NCBI GenBank assembly: GCA_013414795.1
Contig: CP058732.1
Location: forward strand, 2,083,950-2,147,949
Direction: 5' to 3'
DNA: 64,000 bases
DNA from: Candidatus Kapaibacterium sp.
Lineage (GTDB): Bacteria; Bacteroidota; Ignavibacteria; Kapaibacteriales; UBA2268
The notes under the pieces: model-generated
Told to the model about the DNA's origin: nothing
The model's database searches: none
What the model saw: the letters and a program-made list of their open reading frames with translations, nothing else
Program-made: the position numbers and the translations under genes
Part shown: positions 54,601-62,680 of the stretch, piece after piece
Layout of the letters: every line of letters begins with the position of its first letter
Numbering within the stretch: position 1 is the stretch's first letter

Positions 54601-55858
54601 AAACTGGAACCAGAATACTTTAAACGAATTTGAGTGGGTAACTCCACCGCCAACTAATATCGTAATCCCTAAAGGTGATTCTCTTGTTCTTCCCGTTCGC
54701 TTCACTCCAAAGCAAATTAATAAACGCACTGCAATGGTCGATGTAATTAACGACGCTGCACCAGCGCCAGACTCAATCATTACTACCACCACAGATGTTA
54801 TTGGTTATGGAATTGAAAAAGGAATTGTAGTAGATTCAATAAACTATGGCTTCGTGCTTTTGTGCGATGAACCAGTTAAAGAATTCACAATAAGAAACAC
54901 AAGTTCAACATCTTTTGCCACTATCGATAGCATTAAATTTGCATTTGGAGATTTTTCAAACTTCGAAATTATCAAAACTGTTTTTCCAATCCTCATTCCA
55001 GAGTTAAGTTCTGTAAAAATTCCAGTCAAATTTACTCCCAACAAGGTTGGCAATTTCCGTGCTGTGCTAAGAGTTTACAGCGATGTTGGAAACAATTACT
55101 TTGTAGAACTTGTGGGAATTGGCTACAATGTACCAGTTCAATTGACTTTAAGAGATTTGGACGCAGACTTGAATTTAGGTCCGGGTAATATTGTAACACT
55201 TATTACTTATGCAAAATCAAATAATTGGAAAGATGCAAATGTAACTGCTTTCGAGTTTGATATCATCCATAAAACAGATTGGTTCCAATCCAGTTCGATT
55301 GAGCGTGGAGATATTCTTGATAATACCTGGAATGTAACTGCTACGCAAGCAAAATTAGACGACATTTACTCAAAAATCCATATTTCTGCTTCTGGAACTA
55401 CTCCAATAAGCCGTGATGGTGAATTGGTTCGTCCAAATATCTTGCTTTTACTTACTGATGCAAAACAATTCAATCCTTACATTAGTAACATTACATTCCA
55501 CGAAAGAGACAAGTGTATCGTCCCAACCGGTGATACCTCCCGAATCGTTCTTAACACTTGCGTAATCGACATTCGTGCTGTTGCTATTGCACTAACGGGA
55601 TACTTCCTCGAGGTAAAGCAAAATCCAGTTGTCGATGATAATCTAACAATCAATTTGGGCGTTAGTTTTGATGCAAATACAAAAGTGGAACTTGTAAATC
55701 TTACAAGTGGAGCTATAATCCCATTGATTAACGATTATCTAAAAGAAGGTGTTTACGAAGTAGTTGTCTCAACAAAAGAAATCGCTTCTGGCGTTTACGC
55801 ACTTCGAATGATAAGCGGAAGTTTCACCCATACCACTAAGGTAATTATTGCCAAGTAA
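51620..55858 (+). CDS. giant T9SS surface protein with IgGFc-binding-like N-terminus
   Basis: 1412 residues. A signal peptide (MKKLFLFVVGLFLLICNNLAFSQ) leads a ~500-residue N-terminal region resembling the IgGFc-binding domain (FWIAIPPNEDDR, YLAIPISSCGTEY, VLNHRHYTADG). The middle consists of ASPM/SPD-2/hydin-like beta modules (FGVVRLSTSKTLPVKVTNAS, FTPKQINKRTAMVDVI, KFTPNKVGNFRAVLRV). The C-terminal ~90 residues form a T9SS sorting domain, ending VYALRMISGSFTHTTKVIIAK. It is likely displayed on or released from the surface; adhesion or glycan contact is a guess. A bidirectional terminator follows. Confidence 0.83.
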   Translation: MKKLFLFVVGLFLLICNNLAFSQKITAEQLLFNSSQGREFWIAIPPNEDDRQPIGNTEEIAIEIYVTSSKNCWATVEIPGLGLIKTKKVEAFRITTFSTITNDLFWNLEVRESETPTPKAIHVYATEPISVYVLNHRHYTADGYLAIPISSCGTEYIHLSYYDFHEDLYGGEFRGGGFLIIPSENGTTVQIELKGRGQAIGQTIGGHKIGDKWKVTLNKGEVYCVMGDGATRGQFDLSGSRVISNKPIGFISFHKRTLIPSFDLYNGRNMLCEMIPPVQAWGKKYYTVEFQRKGRGDFFRIIAARDNTTYTVKWYDLKDGRFLGQRGPKLLKKAGDFDEYEEVFVPQGQPNTLESIKGTSVWEADKPVLVMQYSYSTDWDNAPEFDPFMILVIPREQYVPNTVFQTPEAQAQFLTNYFNIIAVGDTNDPENKPIKSITLDGKPIWQIEPKFIFNRIPGTDLYWAKITVKPGCHVVRSQTKFGGYIYGFSEADGYGWPACTAFNKVDETDTLPPEIYVQENCGVFTIRTTELRNGQPGDDPRQIDQGVSDIVLLDSSYNFELKFINEFKTFPPLYDYTFIVQVIDKNKRGVAYLQITDRAGNFSLDTLYFHPDTLEITPNPLNFGVVRLSTSKTLPVKVTNASDTTEKILEIKLQQGTVFKIVSGNVPPEIELLPKGEHNLEVEYTPATESQASNLFDVDTLIAITDCDTFKIPVIGQSLAPRILVEDWNAGTVIVNKKVCKLQQTQTGLLIQNPGTDTLIVNGIEGVKLPFSLSSPYTPEFPIIIPPKGTAYLETPCFEPTSVGLYSIDVILHSNALSGDSISNWQGIGVQPGPYITNYDWQRRRVGTSNEGKVYLKNGGSSKVRVTDIKLEQPSPHFRIKPGGINPQPSPSTPIDLMPDTSSTGVTQIEITVLYEPQDEFDHNNTVVPEFHPDDMIEPGSVVGTLHGYGYLPKIEVKGYEFLPPVLVGTQHPDIGKVVIKSTSQSADLFVQSINWNQNTLNEFEWVTPPPTNIVIPKGDSLVLPVRFTPKQINKRTAMVDVINDAAPAPDSIITTTTDVIGYGIEKGIVVDSINYGFVLLCDEPVKEFTIRNTSSTSFATIDSIKFAFGDFSNFEIIKTVFPILIPELSSVKIPVKFTPNKVGNFRAVLRVYSDVGNNYFVELVGIGYNVPVQLTLRDLDADLNLGPGNIVTLITYAKSNNWKDANVTAFEFDIIHKTDWFQSSSIERGDILDNTWNVTATQAKLDDIYSKIHISASGTTPISRDGELVRPNILLLLTDAKQFNPYISNITFHERDKCIVPTGDTSRIVLNTCVIDIRAVAIALTGYFLEVKQNPVVDDNLTINLGVSFDANTKVELVNLTSGAIIPLINDYLKEGVYEVVVSTKEIASGVYALRMISGSFTHTTKVIIAK

Positions 55859-55877
55859 TAATTTTAATCAAATAAAA

Positions 55878-55904
55878 CAAGGGGTCACTCAATGTGACCC
55901 CTTG
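55878..55904. terminator. bidirectional rho-independent terminator
   Basis: CAAGGGGTCAC-TCAAT-GTGACCCCTTG is a perfect 11-bp hairpin. Plus strand follows with ATTTTTG, minus strand with TTTTATTTG. It sits between the T9SS protein and the convergent TonB receptor gene. Confidence 0.92.
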
Positions 55905-55925
55905 ATTTTTGTATTTTATTCTGAA

Positions 55926-57851
55926 CTAAAGAGTTAAAGTCATTGCCAAGTTAAAATTAAAACCCGGTTGTGGATAGCCCCAATCTGAGTAATAAAGAAC
56001 ATCGAAAAGGTTTTTTACGCTTGCAGAAAATGTAAGATTTGAGTTGACTTTGAAAGAACCCGCAAAGTTTACAAGTCCGTAATTTGGTAATTCAAAATAT
56101 TGTTTCTTATCAGAATTATAAGCATATTGATTGTAATATCCTAAATATTGAATTTCAAAAGTAACACCAAAATTGAAAGAACGAATAATTTTAATGTTGG
56201 TCAAGTATTTTGGACGCAGAGGCATAATTTGACTATTTGCACTCGGAGTTTTATTTTCGGCTTCTTGATAATTCAAACCAAAGAAGAAATCAAAATCGTA
56301 AAAAGTAAGGTTTCCACTAAATTCAATGCCTTTAAATAAAACTTTGCCATAATTTACAAACTGACGACTTTTATCTTCGAGGACAATGATGTCGATAAGA
56401 TTTCTGACATCATTGTAGTAAAGCGATGCTCTAAAATTAATATCTTCCAAAGGCTTAACGCTAACCCCCAACTCGTACAAGTTGGCAAATTCAGACTTTA
56501 AGTTTGGATTTGGCTTGTTTGCTCCTAAAACTTCGGCATAGAGTTCCTTCAAGGTTGGAAAACGACTTTTGTGAGCAAAATTAGCATAAACATTGTACAC
56601 TTCAGATGAATAATTAGCACCAACTTGATAGTTCAGGAAAGAAATTGATTTTTTGTGTTCGGTTTCACCAATATCATTGGGTTTAAGGTAATCCAAGTTA
56701 AAACCAACAATTCCGCCGAAATTTTTGTAGGAAAGATTTTGTTCGAACGATAAAGAAGCAAGTTCGGATTGAAATGTTTTCCAGGGTTGAGAATAATTAG
56801 ATTGCTGGTCTTGGGTTTCACGGTCGTACCTTATTCCAATCTTTGTCAAATTTGATTCTAACAATCTCAATTCAAAAATCGAGGAAAATCCAATTTTTTT
56901 GTTTGATTGAGTAGAATGGAAAGACAAATTTGTCAATTGTGTTGAATAGGTCGAGTCGTCGTAAGAGTCGATAACATTATAAAAGTTCGTAAAATAAATG
57001 TTAGTTTTCGAAAAAACGCTTTCGTTTGGCGAATATGCAAAGGCGTAATTTAGTAGGATATTACGAAACTCTGGCATTTTCCAAAATCTTTTCCTAGTCG
57101 CTTCGATATTAACTGGAATTCCCCTGTCTCCAGTGTTAAAAAAAATTGTAAAGTTATGCAAAAAAGTTCGACTGATGGGATTAACTACCTTGAAGAATAA
57201 TGAATAGGTTTTCGAATAACTATTGTCAATTCTGTCAAAATTACTCAAATTTCTAGACGTGTTGAAATTGTCGAGTCCAATATAATCAAGATTGGATATA
57301 AAGTAGAAATTCGAAAGTCTCTGATTTAACTTTACCCCAAAATTTTTGGAAACATTACCCAATTCCCCTTTTACTTCAATCAAATTCTTTCTGAAATTGT
57401 TTTCTGTAATTAAATTAATTGAACCAGCAAGATTATTCGCACCATAAAGCAAGGAACTTAACCCTTTCGAAACTGAAACTTTTGATATGGAAGATGTAGG
57501 AAATTGATATAAATCAACCATCCCATCGTATTGAGTAACAATTGGAATGCCATCCAGAAAAATACCAACTTGCCGTTGGTCGAATCCTCGCATTCGAAAG
57601 TAGCCTTCGTTCTTTGAATTTCTTCGTGAATCGAAACCCAGTATGTCGTTTAACAATAAATCCACAGATTTGTATTTTAAGAGATGAAAATCACTTAAAT
57701 CAAACTCTTGTGCTGCACTGCTTTTACTCAACTGCTCATCTTCAGAAAGAACCACAACTTCATTTGTTTTGTACAATTTTAATGTATCAACACAAAAAAG
57801 ATTGAATGGCTCTGCAAGAAGAATCAAAATAAATATTAATATTCCTACCAT
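55926..57851 (-). CDS. TonB-dependent receptor
   Basis: 641 residues. A signal peptide, then TNEVVVLSEDE (a TonB-box-like segment), a plug domain with RMRGFDQRQVGIFLDGIPI and a 22-strand-type barrel. The plug signature YGANNLAGSINLIT and the aromatic C-terminal barrel strand (GFNFNLAMTLTL) are present. It imports an iron complex, vitamin B12 or another scarce ligand across the outer membrane, powered by TonB. The ligand cannot be told. It ends at a bidirectional terminator, and ptb follows on the upstream side. Confidence 0.88.
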   Translation of the reverse strand: MVGILIFILILLAEPFNLFCVDTLKLYKTNEVVVLSEDEQLSKSSAAQEFDLSDFHLLKYKSVDLLLNDILGFDSRRNSKNEGYFRMRGFDQRQVGIFLDGIPIVTQYDGMVDLYQFPTSSISKVSVSKGLSSLLYGANNLAGSINLITENNFRKNLIEVKGELGNVSKNFGVKLNQRLSNFYFISNLDYIGLDNFNTSRNLSNFDRIDNSYSKTYSLFFKVVNPISRTFLHNFTIFFNTGDRGIPVNIEATRKRFWKMPEFRNILLNYAFAYSPNESVFSKTNIYFTNFYNVIDSYDDSTYSTQLTNLSFHSTQSNKKIGFSSIFELRLLESNLTKIGIRYDRETQDQQSNYSQPWKTFQSELASLSFEQNLSYKNFGGIVGFNLDYLKPNDIGETEHKKSISFLNYQVGANYSSEVYNVYANFAHKSRFPTLKELYAEVLGANKPNPNLKSEFANLYELGVSVKPLEDINFRASLYYNDVRNLIDIIVLEDKSRQFVNYGKVLFKGIEFSGNLTFYDFDFFFGLNYQEAENKTPSANSQIMPLRPKYLTNIKIIRSFNFGVTFEIQYLGYYNQYAYNSDKKQYFELPNYGLVNFAGSFKVNSNLTFSASVKNLFDVLYYSDWGYPQPGFNFNLAMTLTL

Positions 57852-57887
57852 TTCAATTAAATTTTTGTTTACAATAATTACTAATCA

Positions 57888-58784
57888 TTAAAACGACGCT
57901 GCAAGAGCAATTGACATAAGTTTACTTTTTTCGGTATCTGCACGAGAAGTTAGAACAATTGGCACCATAGCCCCGAGGATAATCGCAGCAACAACTCCGC
58001 CAGCAAAATATGTAAAACTTTTGTAAAGTGCATTTCCAGTTTCGATTTCTGGGGCTACGAGCAAATCCGCATCGCCAGCAACAGGACTAACAATTCCTTT
58101 ATGCTCGGCTGCTTCTTTCGAAACAGCATTGTCGAAGGCAAGCGGTCCATCAATTATGCAATTCTTGATTTGCCCCCGCCGATTCATCATTGTTATCAAT
58201 GCTGCATCAATTGTTGCTTGCATCTTGGGATTGACATTTTCGACAGCCGCAAGCAACGCTACTTTTGGATTTTCAATACCCAATCTTCGCAATAAATCGA
58301 CGCTGTTTTGAACAATTGAGACTTTTTCTTCTAGATTTGGTGCAATGTTCTGAGCAGCATCAGTCAAACCAATTAATTTGTGATATGCGGGGATTTCAAA
58401 CACACCAATGTGACTTAACAAATTTCCAGTTCGAAGTCCAATTTCTTTATCCAAAATTGCACGCAAGTAATCCGCAGTATTTACAAGCCCTTTCATAATA
58501 ATTTGTGCCTTGCCTTCGCGAACCATTTGAACCGCAATTCTTGCAGATTTCGCTGGATTGCTTTCTTCAATAAATTCATATTTTTCAATATCAAACCCAA
58601 TTTGATTTGCTAAGTCTTTTGTTTTCGACAGGTTGCCAACTAATATTGGTTCAACTATTCCAATGTCCGTTGCTTGTTTCAAAGCCAGAAGGACTTGTTC
58701 ATCTTCTGATGCTGCAACAGCAATTTTCTTCTTTGGCTTACTTAATGCTATTTCAACTAAATTTTCAAGTTTGTTTAATTCCAT
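57888..58784 (-). CDS. ptb: phosphate butyryltransferase
   Basis: 298 residues of the phosphate acetyl/butyryltransferase family, near the usual Ptb length of about 300. It transfers an acyl group between CoA and phosphate, typically butyryl-CoA to butyryl phosphate. Conserved segments are IIMKGLVNTADYLRAIL, GLTDAAQNIAPNLEEK and ALITMMNRRGQIKNCIIDGPLA. Phosphotransbutyrylase may also take branched-chain or other acyl groups. AAGGAG overlaps the stop of hutH, so ptb is translated from the same message. No butyrate kinase gene is in the window. Confidence 0.85.
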   Translation of the reverse strand: MELNKLENLVEIALSKPKKKIAVAASEDEQVLLALKQATDIGIVEPILVGNLSKTKDLANQIGFDIEKYEFIEESNPAKSARIAVQMVREGKAQIIMKGLVNTADYLRAILDKEIGLRTGNLLSHIGVFEIPAYHKLIGLTDAAQNIAPNLEEKVSIVQNSVDLLRRLGIENPKVALLAAVENVNPKMQATIDAALITMMNRRGQIKNCIIDGPLAFDNAVSKEAAEHKGIVSPVAGDADLLVAPEIETGNALYKSFTYFAGGVVAAIILGAMVPIVLTSRADTEKSKLMSIALAASF

Positions 58785-58795
58785 TTCAACTCCTT

Positions 58796-60319
58796 TCAGT
58801 CTAAAGGACCAATTTCTTTTTCAACTTCTTCAAGAATTTCGCAACTTTTTACCAATTCTTTCATTTTGTTATGGTCTGGATATAATGGTCTATCCACTTC
58901 GAGGAAATCGACATATTTTCGGACAACTTTGCGAGCGGTTTCGACGCCTCTTCCAACTTTGAACTTCCTAATGTCGAGGGCTTGGGAAGCAGCCATAAAT
59001 TCGATACCCAGGACACCATAAGCGTTTTCAAGAATTTGCGCATTTTTCAAAGCAGTGTTCATTCCCATTGAAACGAAATCTTCTTGGTCAGCAGCAGCAG
59101 GTATCGATTGAATAGACGCGGGAACCGAAAGTATCCTTTGCTCGACAATAAGGGTATCGGCAGTGTATTGGCTAAGCATAAGCCCAGAATAAAATCCTGG
59201 ATTCAGGCTTAAAAATGCTGGCAAACCTTGACTAAGTGCGGGATTCAATAATCTATTCAATCGTCTCTCCGAAAGAACGCTTACCATTGTAACGCTTGCT
59301 CCTACAAAATCCATAGGCAAAGAAATCGGCGTCCCCTGGAAATTTGCACCAGTAAGGGTCAAATTGTCTTCCACGACGAAAATGGGATTGTCGCCAACTC
59401 CATTGAGTTCAATTTCAACTTGCTTCCAAGCATATTCAATTGCATCGCGTGCGGCACCAATGACTTGCGGCGTCGAACGCATCGAATATGCATCCTGTAC
59501 TTTGGTTTTAACTTTTCCAGAGACCAAATCGCTCCCTTCAATGCATTTCATAATTGCTCGGGCGCTTTTTATTGCTCCTTCAAATCCACGAAGTTTGTGT
59601 ACACGTTCATCGTACGGTTTCAAGTTAGCAAGTAAGGCTTCGAGGCTCATCGCAGCAGCAATTTCTGCTTGCTTAATCCAGCGTTTAATATCCCAAAGTT
59701 GTAATGCACTTATCGCTGTTATGAAATTTGAACCATTAATGGTGGCAAGTCCATCTCTTGCTTGCAACCCAGGTATTTTGATGCCCGCCCGCTCGAAAGC
59801 AACTCGACCTGGCAATCGCTCGCCATTGTAAAATGCTTCGCCTTCGCCCATCATCAGCAAGGCAATCTGGGACATCGGTGCAAGGTCGCCGCAAGCACCA
59901 ACAGAACCTTTCGTACAAACTACGGGAATTACATTTTTATTTAGCATTTCAACTAATGTTAAAGTAATTTCTGGACGACAAGCAGAATACCCTTTTGCGT
60001 GAACGTTGATTCTGCTTGCAATTGCCCCGCGAACCCACTCGATTGGCATTGGCTCGCCAATTCCAGCAGAATGATTATAAATCAAGTATTTTTGAAACTC
60101 ACGGACTTGCTCGTCGGAAAGTACGATTTCCGAAAATTCACCTATACCAGTGTTCGTTCCGTACATCACCTCACGAGCAGCAAGTTTTCGCTCAAGCATT
60201 TCGCGACAGGCTTTGATTCTATTAAGCGAATCCTCTGCTAATTCAACTTTTTCTCCATATCTTGCTATTTTTACAAGTTTTTCAATTGTTAAACTCTTAC
60301 CATCAAGAACTATAGCCAT
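58796..60319 (-). CDS. hutH: histidine ammonia-lyase with Cys in the MIO tripeptide
   Basis: 507 residues, aligned colinearly with Pseudomonas HAL over the first 200. Tyr53, His83 and Asn195 stand at the same numbers, and Gln275, Tyr278, Arg281 and the Glu in AADQEDFVSMG match the HAL pocket. The MIO cofactor normally forms from Ala-Ser-Gly; here it reads Ala142-Cys143-Gly144 within GSVGACGDLAPMSQ. A Ser143Cys mutant of the Pseudomonas enzyme is known to be active. The Asn at 82 and Phe after QED differ from typical HAL. No other hut genes are nearby. Substrate histidine is likely but another aromatic acid is possible. Confidence 0.87.
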   Translation of the reverse strand: MAIVLDGKSLTIEKLVKIARYGEKVELAEDSLNRIKACREMLERKLAAREVMYGTNTGIGEFSEIVLSDEQVREFQKYLIYNHSAGIGEPMPIEWVRGAIASRINVHAKGYSACRPEITLTLVEMLNKNVIPVVCTKGSVGACGDLAPMSQIALLMMGEGEAFYNGERLPGRVAFERAGIKIPGLQARDGLATINGSNFITAISALQLWDIKRWIKQAEIAAAMSLEALLANLKPYDERVHKLRGFEGAIKSARAIMKCIEGSDLVSGKVKTKVQDAYSMRSTPQVIGAARDAIEYAWKQVEIELNGVGDNPIFVVEDNLTLTGANFQGTPISLPMDFVGASVTMVSVLSERRLNRLLNPALSQGLPAFLSLNPGFYSGLMLSQYTADTLIVEQRILSVPASIQSIPAAADQEDFVSMGMNTALKNAQILENAYGVLGIEFMAASQALDIRKFKVGRGVETARKVVRKYVDFLEVDRPLYPDHNKMKELVKSCEILEEVEKEIGPLD

Positions 60320-60390
60320 TTCAATCTCCTAAAAAAGACAAAATTACGAATAATGATAAAATGAATTGATTTGGGTACTCGGTTTGTATT

Positions 60391-61074
60391 TTATTCGTTT
60401 TTAAATTGTTGCTCGTATTCTCGGATTATTTGAAGGCTAGCGCTTGTACCAATTCGAGCAACTCCAAGATTTATAAAATTGTATACTTGTTCAAGAGTGC
60501 GGATTCCGCCAGAAGCCTTTATCTTCGTGTTACCAGAAAGGTTTTCGCGAATTATCTTCACATCATCGTAACTTGCACCCCGCGATAGTATCCCAGTAGA
60601 AGTCTTTACAAAGTCCACACCAATATCACAAAGCAAGCGAGTTGCAAGAGCAATTTCTTCGGGTTGTAGAAATCCTGTTTCGATAATAACTTTCAACTTG
60701 ACATTACTCGCTCGGCAGATTTCCAAAGAATCTGATATTTCTTTTTCGACGAGCCCATAATCTTTATTTAAAAATGCGGGAAGGTTCATAACAATATCAA
60801 TTTCGTCCAACGAAGTTTTTACCAAATTTTCGACTTCGGCAACTTTGGATTTAAGAAGTGAACTACCATAAGGGAAATCTACAACAGAAACAACCCGTAC
60901 AGAAGTAGTTTTCAATTTCGACACTGCAAAAGGAACGTAATACGGTTGCAAGCAAACCGCAAAGAACCCATTTTCCACTGCTTCATTACAGAACTCTTCG
61001 ACCTCGGCAAAACTAAGATTATTCTTCAAGTTAGTATGGTCGAAATATTTTGCAAAATTTTGAATTTCATTCAT
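60391..61074 (-). CDS. deoC: deoxyribose-phosphate aldolase
   Basis: 227 residues, the class I aldolase that splits 2-deoxyribose-5-phosphate into acetaldehyde and glyceraldehyde-3-phosphate. The Schiff-base lysine lies in DFVKTSTG, the second Lys in IKASGGIRT, and DHTNL opens the protein. The ATG at 61074 is preferred over a TTG at 61080 because AGGAG lies at 7-8 nt spacing. It overlaps the upstream barrel gene by 8 nt and so belongs to the dprA-to-deoC run. Confidence 0.94.
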   Translation of the reverse strand: MNEIQNFAKYFDHTNLKNNLSFAEVEEFCNEAVENGFFAVCLQPYYVPFAVSKLKTTSVRVVSVVDFPYGSSLLKSKVAEVENLVKTSLDEIDIVMNLPAFLNKDYGLVEKEISDSLEICRASNVKLKVIIETGFLQPEEIALATRLLCDIGVDFVKTSTGILSRGASYDDVKIIRENLSGNTKIKASGGIRTLEQVYNFINLGVARIGTSASLQIIREYEQQFKNE

Positions 61075-62680
61075 ATTCAAACTCCTCTCCTAATATACCT
61101 GGCAATTCAAATTGATGGGATTTAAAAATAGAAAACATTTGGTCGGAAGATATTATTATCTCTGCAAATTTTTTCCTGTCGAAATTGAAAGCAAAATCAA
61201 TTCGTATAATACCAAGTTTCCCCGAGGTTTTATCATTGTGAATGCGAAAACCAAAACCAGCGGAATTTCGCCACCGTGATTTGAAAATTTCGGTATTTTG
61301 GTTCCAAACAGTCCCACCATCGTAGAACAAAACGCCTGAAAATTGAAATATCCAAAAGTGAACATTCGGGAAAAATCTAAATTCAAAATTCGCAACCAGA
61401 CGATTGTCGCCAGCCAACTCGTTAAGAGTATAACCTCGAAGATAATGTTTGTCATCAAGCAAAAGTTGACGAACACCACGCCAATTCCACACCGTTTGTT
61501 GCTTGACTTGTGTTGCAAACAGAATATTGTCATTAAAACGATAGTACATCAAACCCAAAAATTCTTGGTAAGTATTGAATCCTATGGAATTTGCAAAGGC
61601 GCTTCCTCCCGCCAAACGGCCAAAAAGGTACACTCGTTCATCTGGTGAAAGATAGGACTTTTCGCCTACACCGGCAAGATAAAAAGCATCCGTTCCGTTT
61701 GTATCGATTTTAAATGTTCGTCCAAGAACTGCACTCCCCCAGCCACCGACAACTATATCTTCCGTTAAAAAAGTATTTAATTTATCACTTTTATAAAAGT
61801 TCTCGGATATAGAAGAGAATGCAACAAATATTCTACCAGAATTGTCAAATGCACGGGTATATGTTTGCGCTCCACGAATAACTTTCCTCACATCAAGCAA
61901 CCCCGAGATGAATAACCTATCTTCCTTAAACCAACTGTGCGAGTACCAAATTGTTCCACCTTTTTCGTAAAAATTCATTTTCTGGTATTGACCGTTGCCA
62001 GTAAATAGTAAATCGTTGCCAAAATTATTAACGATAGTCGCTCCAAAGGAATTCTTTGTCTGTCGAGAGAAAAATGGCTTCCAAAAGGAAAGATTATGTA
62101 AAGTCCGAAATCGGTTAATGAAGAATTCATATTTGATCGAAAAATCGGAACGGAAAAGTCTTCGTTGGTACAACTTTGCGCGCACTTGCATTCGGGTGTC
62201 GTTTTCGCTACGGTAAAGAAATTCGGGTACAATTGTTGTCCCAGTGCCAAGAAAATTCAACTCTTCTATTCGGAAGCCAAGACGATAGGCTTCTCCACCA
62301 GTACCAAAAAGCAAAGAGGGATTTGTCGACCAACGATCTTTGGTAACTACATAAACATTGCAATTCAGTGGATCTAATGAATCGATTGTTATTTCGACAC
62401 GAGAAAACAAGTTCATCGAGCGAAGGTTCTTTTCTGTTTCGAGCAATATATTATCATCAATAATATCACCTCTTGAAAACAGCAGTTCGTCCTCAATTAC
62501 ATATTGGCGAGTTAGAAAATGCAAGGAATTAGCAAGTTTTGCAGCAAAAAACCAATCTTTGCTAGTAGAATCAAACACATTTAAACGTTCAATAAAAATG
62601 TCGTTTACCCTAAATTGTGAGAAAGCGAAATTTGTAGATAGTAGAAACAACGCAAGCAAAAAACTAATACGAGCGAACAT
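61067..62680 (-). CDS. POTRA and beta-barrel outer membrane protein (BamA/Omp85-like)
   Basis: 537 residues. A signal peptide (MFARISFLLALFLLSTNFAFSQ) leads a single POTRA-like module (about 60-115, with DELLFSRGDIIDDNILLETEKNLRSM reading as FSRGDIIDDN and RVEITIDS), then a beta-barrel region typical of bacterial surface antigen (D15) proteins, with YLRGYTLNELAGDNR and FYDGGTVWN near the C-terminus. BamA itself has five POTRAs and is larger, so this is an accessory Omp85 relative. It overlaps the polyprenyl synthase gene by 17 nt and deoC by 8 nt. Confidence 0.82.
   Translation of the reverse strand: MFARISFLLALFLLSTNFAFSQFRVNDIFIERLNVFDSTSKDWFFAAKLANSLHFLTRQYVIEDELLFSRGDIIDDNILLETEKNLRSMNLFSRVEITIDSLDPLNCNVYVVTKDRWSTNPSLLFGTGGEAYRLGFRIEELNFLGTGTTIVPEFLYRSENDTRMQVRAKLYQRRLFRSDFSIKYEFFINRFRTLHNLSFWKPFFSRQTKNSFGATIVNNFGNDLLFTGNGQYQKMNFYEKGGTIWYSHSWFKEDRLFISGLLDVRKVIRGAQTYTRAFDNSGRIFVAFSSISENFYKSDKLNTFLTEDIVVGGWGSAVLGRTFKIDTNGTDAFYLAGVGEKSYLSPDERVYLFGRLAGGSAFANSIGFNTYQEFLGLMYYRFNDNILFATQVKQQTVWNWRGVRQLLLDDKHYLRGYTLNELAGDNRLVANFEFRFFPNVHFWIFQFSGVLFYDGGTVWNQNTEIFKSRWRNSAGFGFRIHNDKTSGKLGIIRIDFAFNFDRKKFAEIIISSDQMFSIFKSHQFELPGILGEEFEYE

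Noticed and set aside
59364-59831. 155-codon open frame antisense to hutH
   Set aside because: Shadow of hutH codons; no motif and low-complexity residues.
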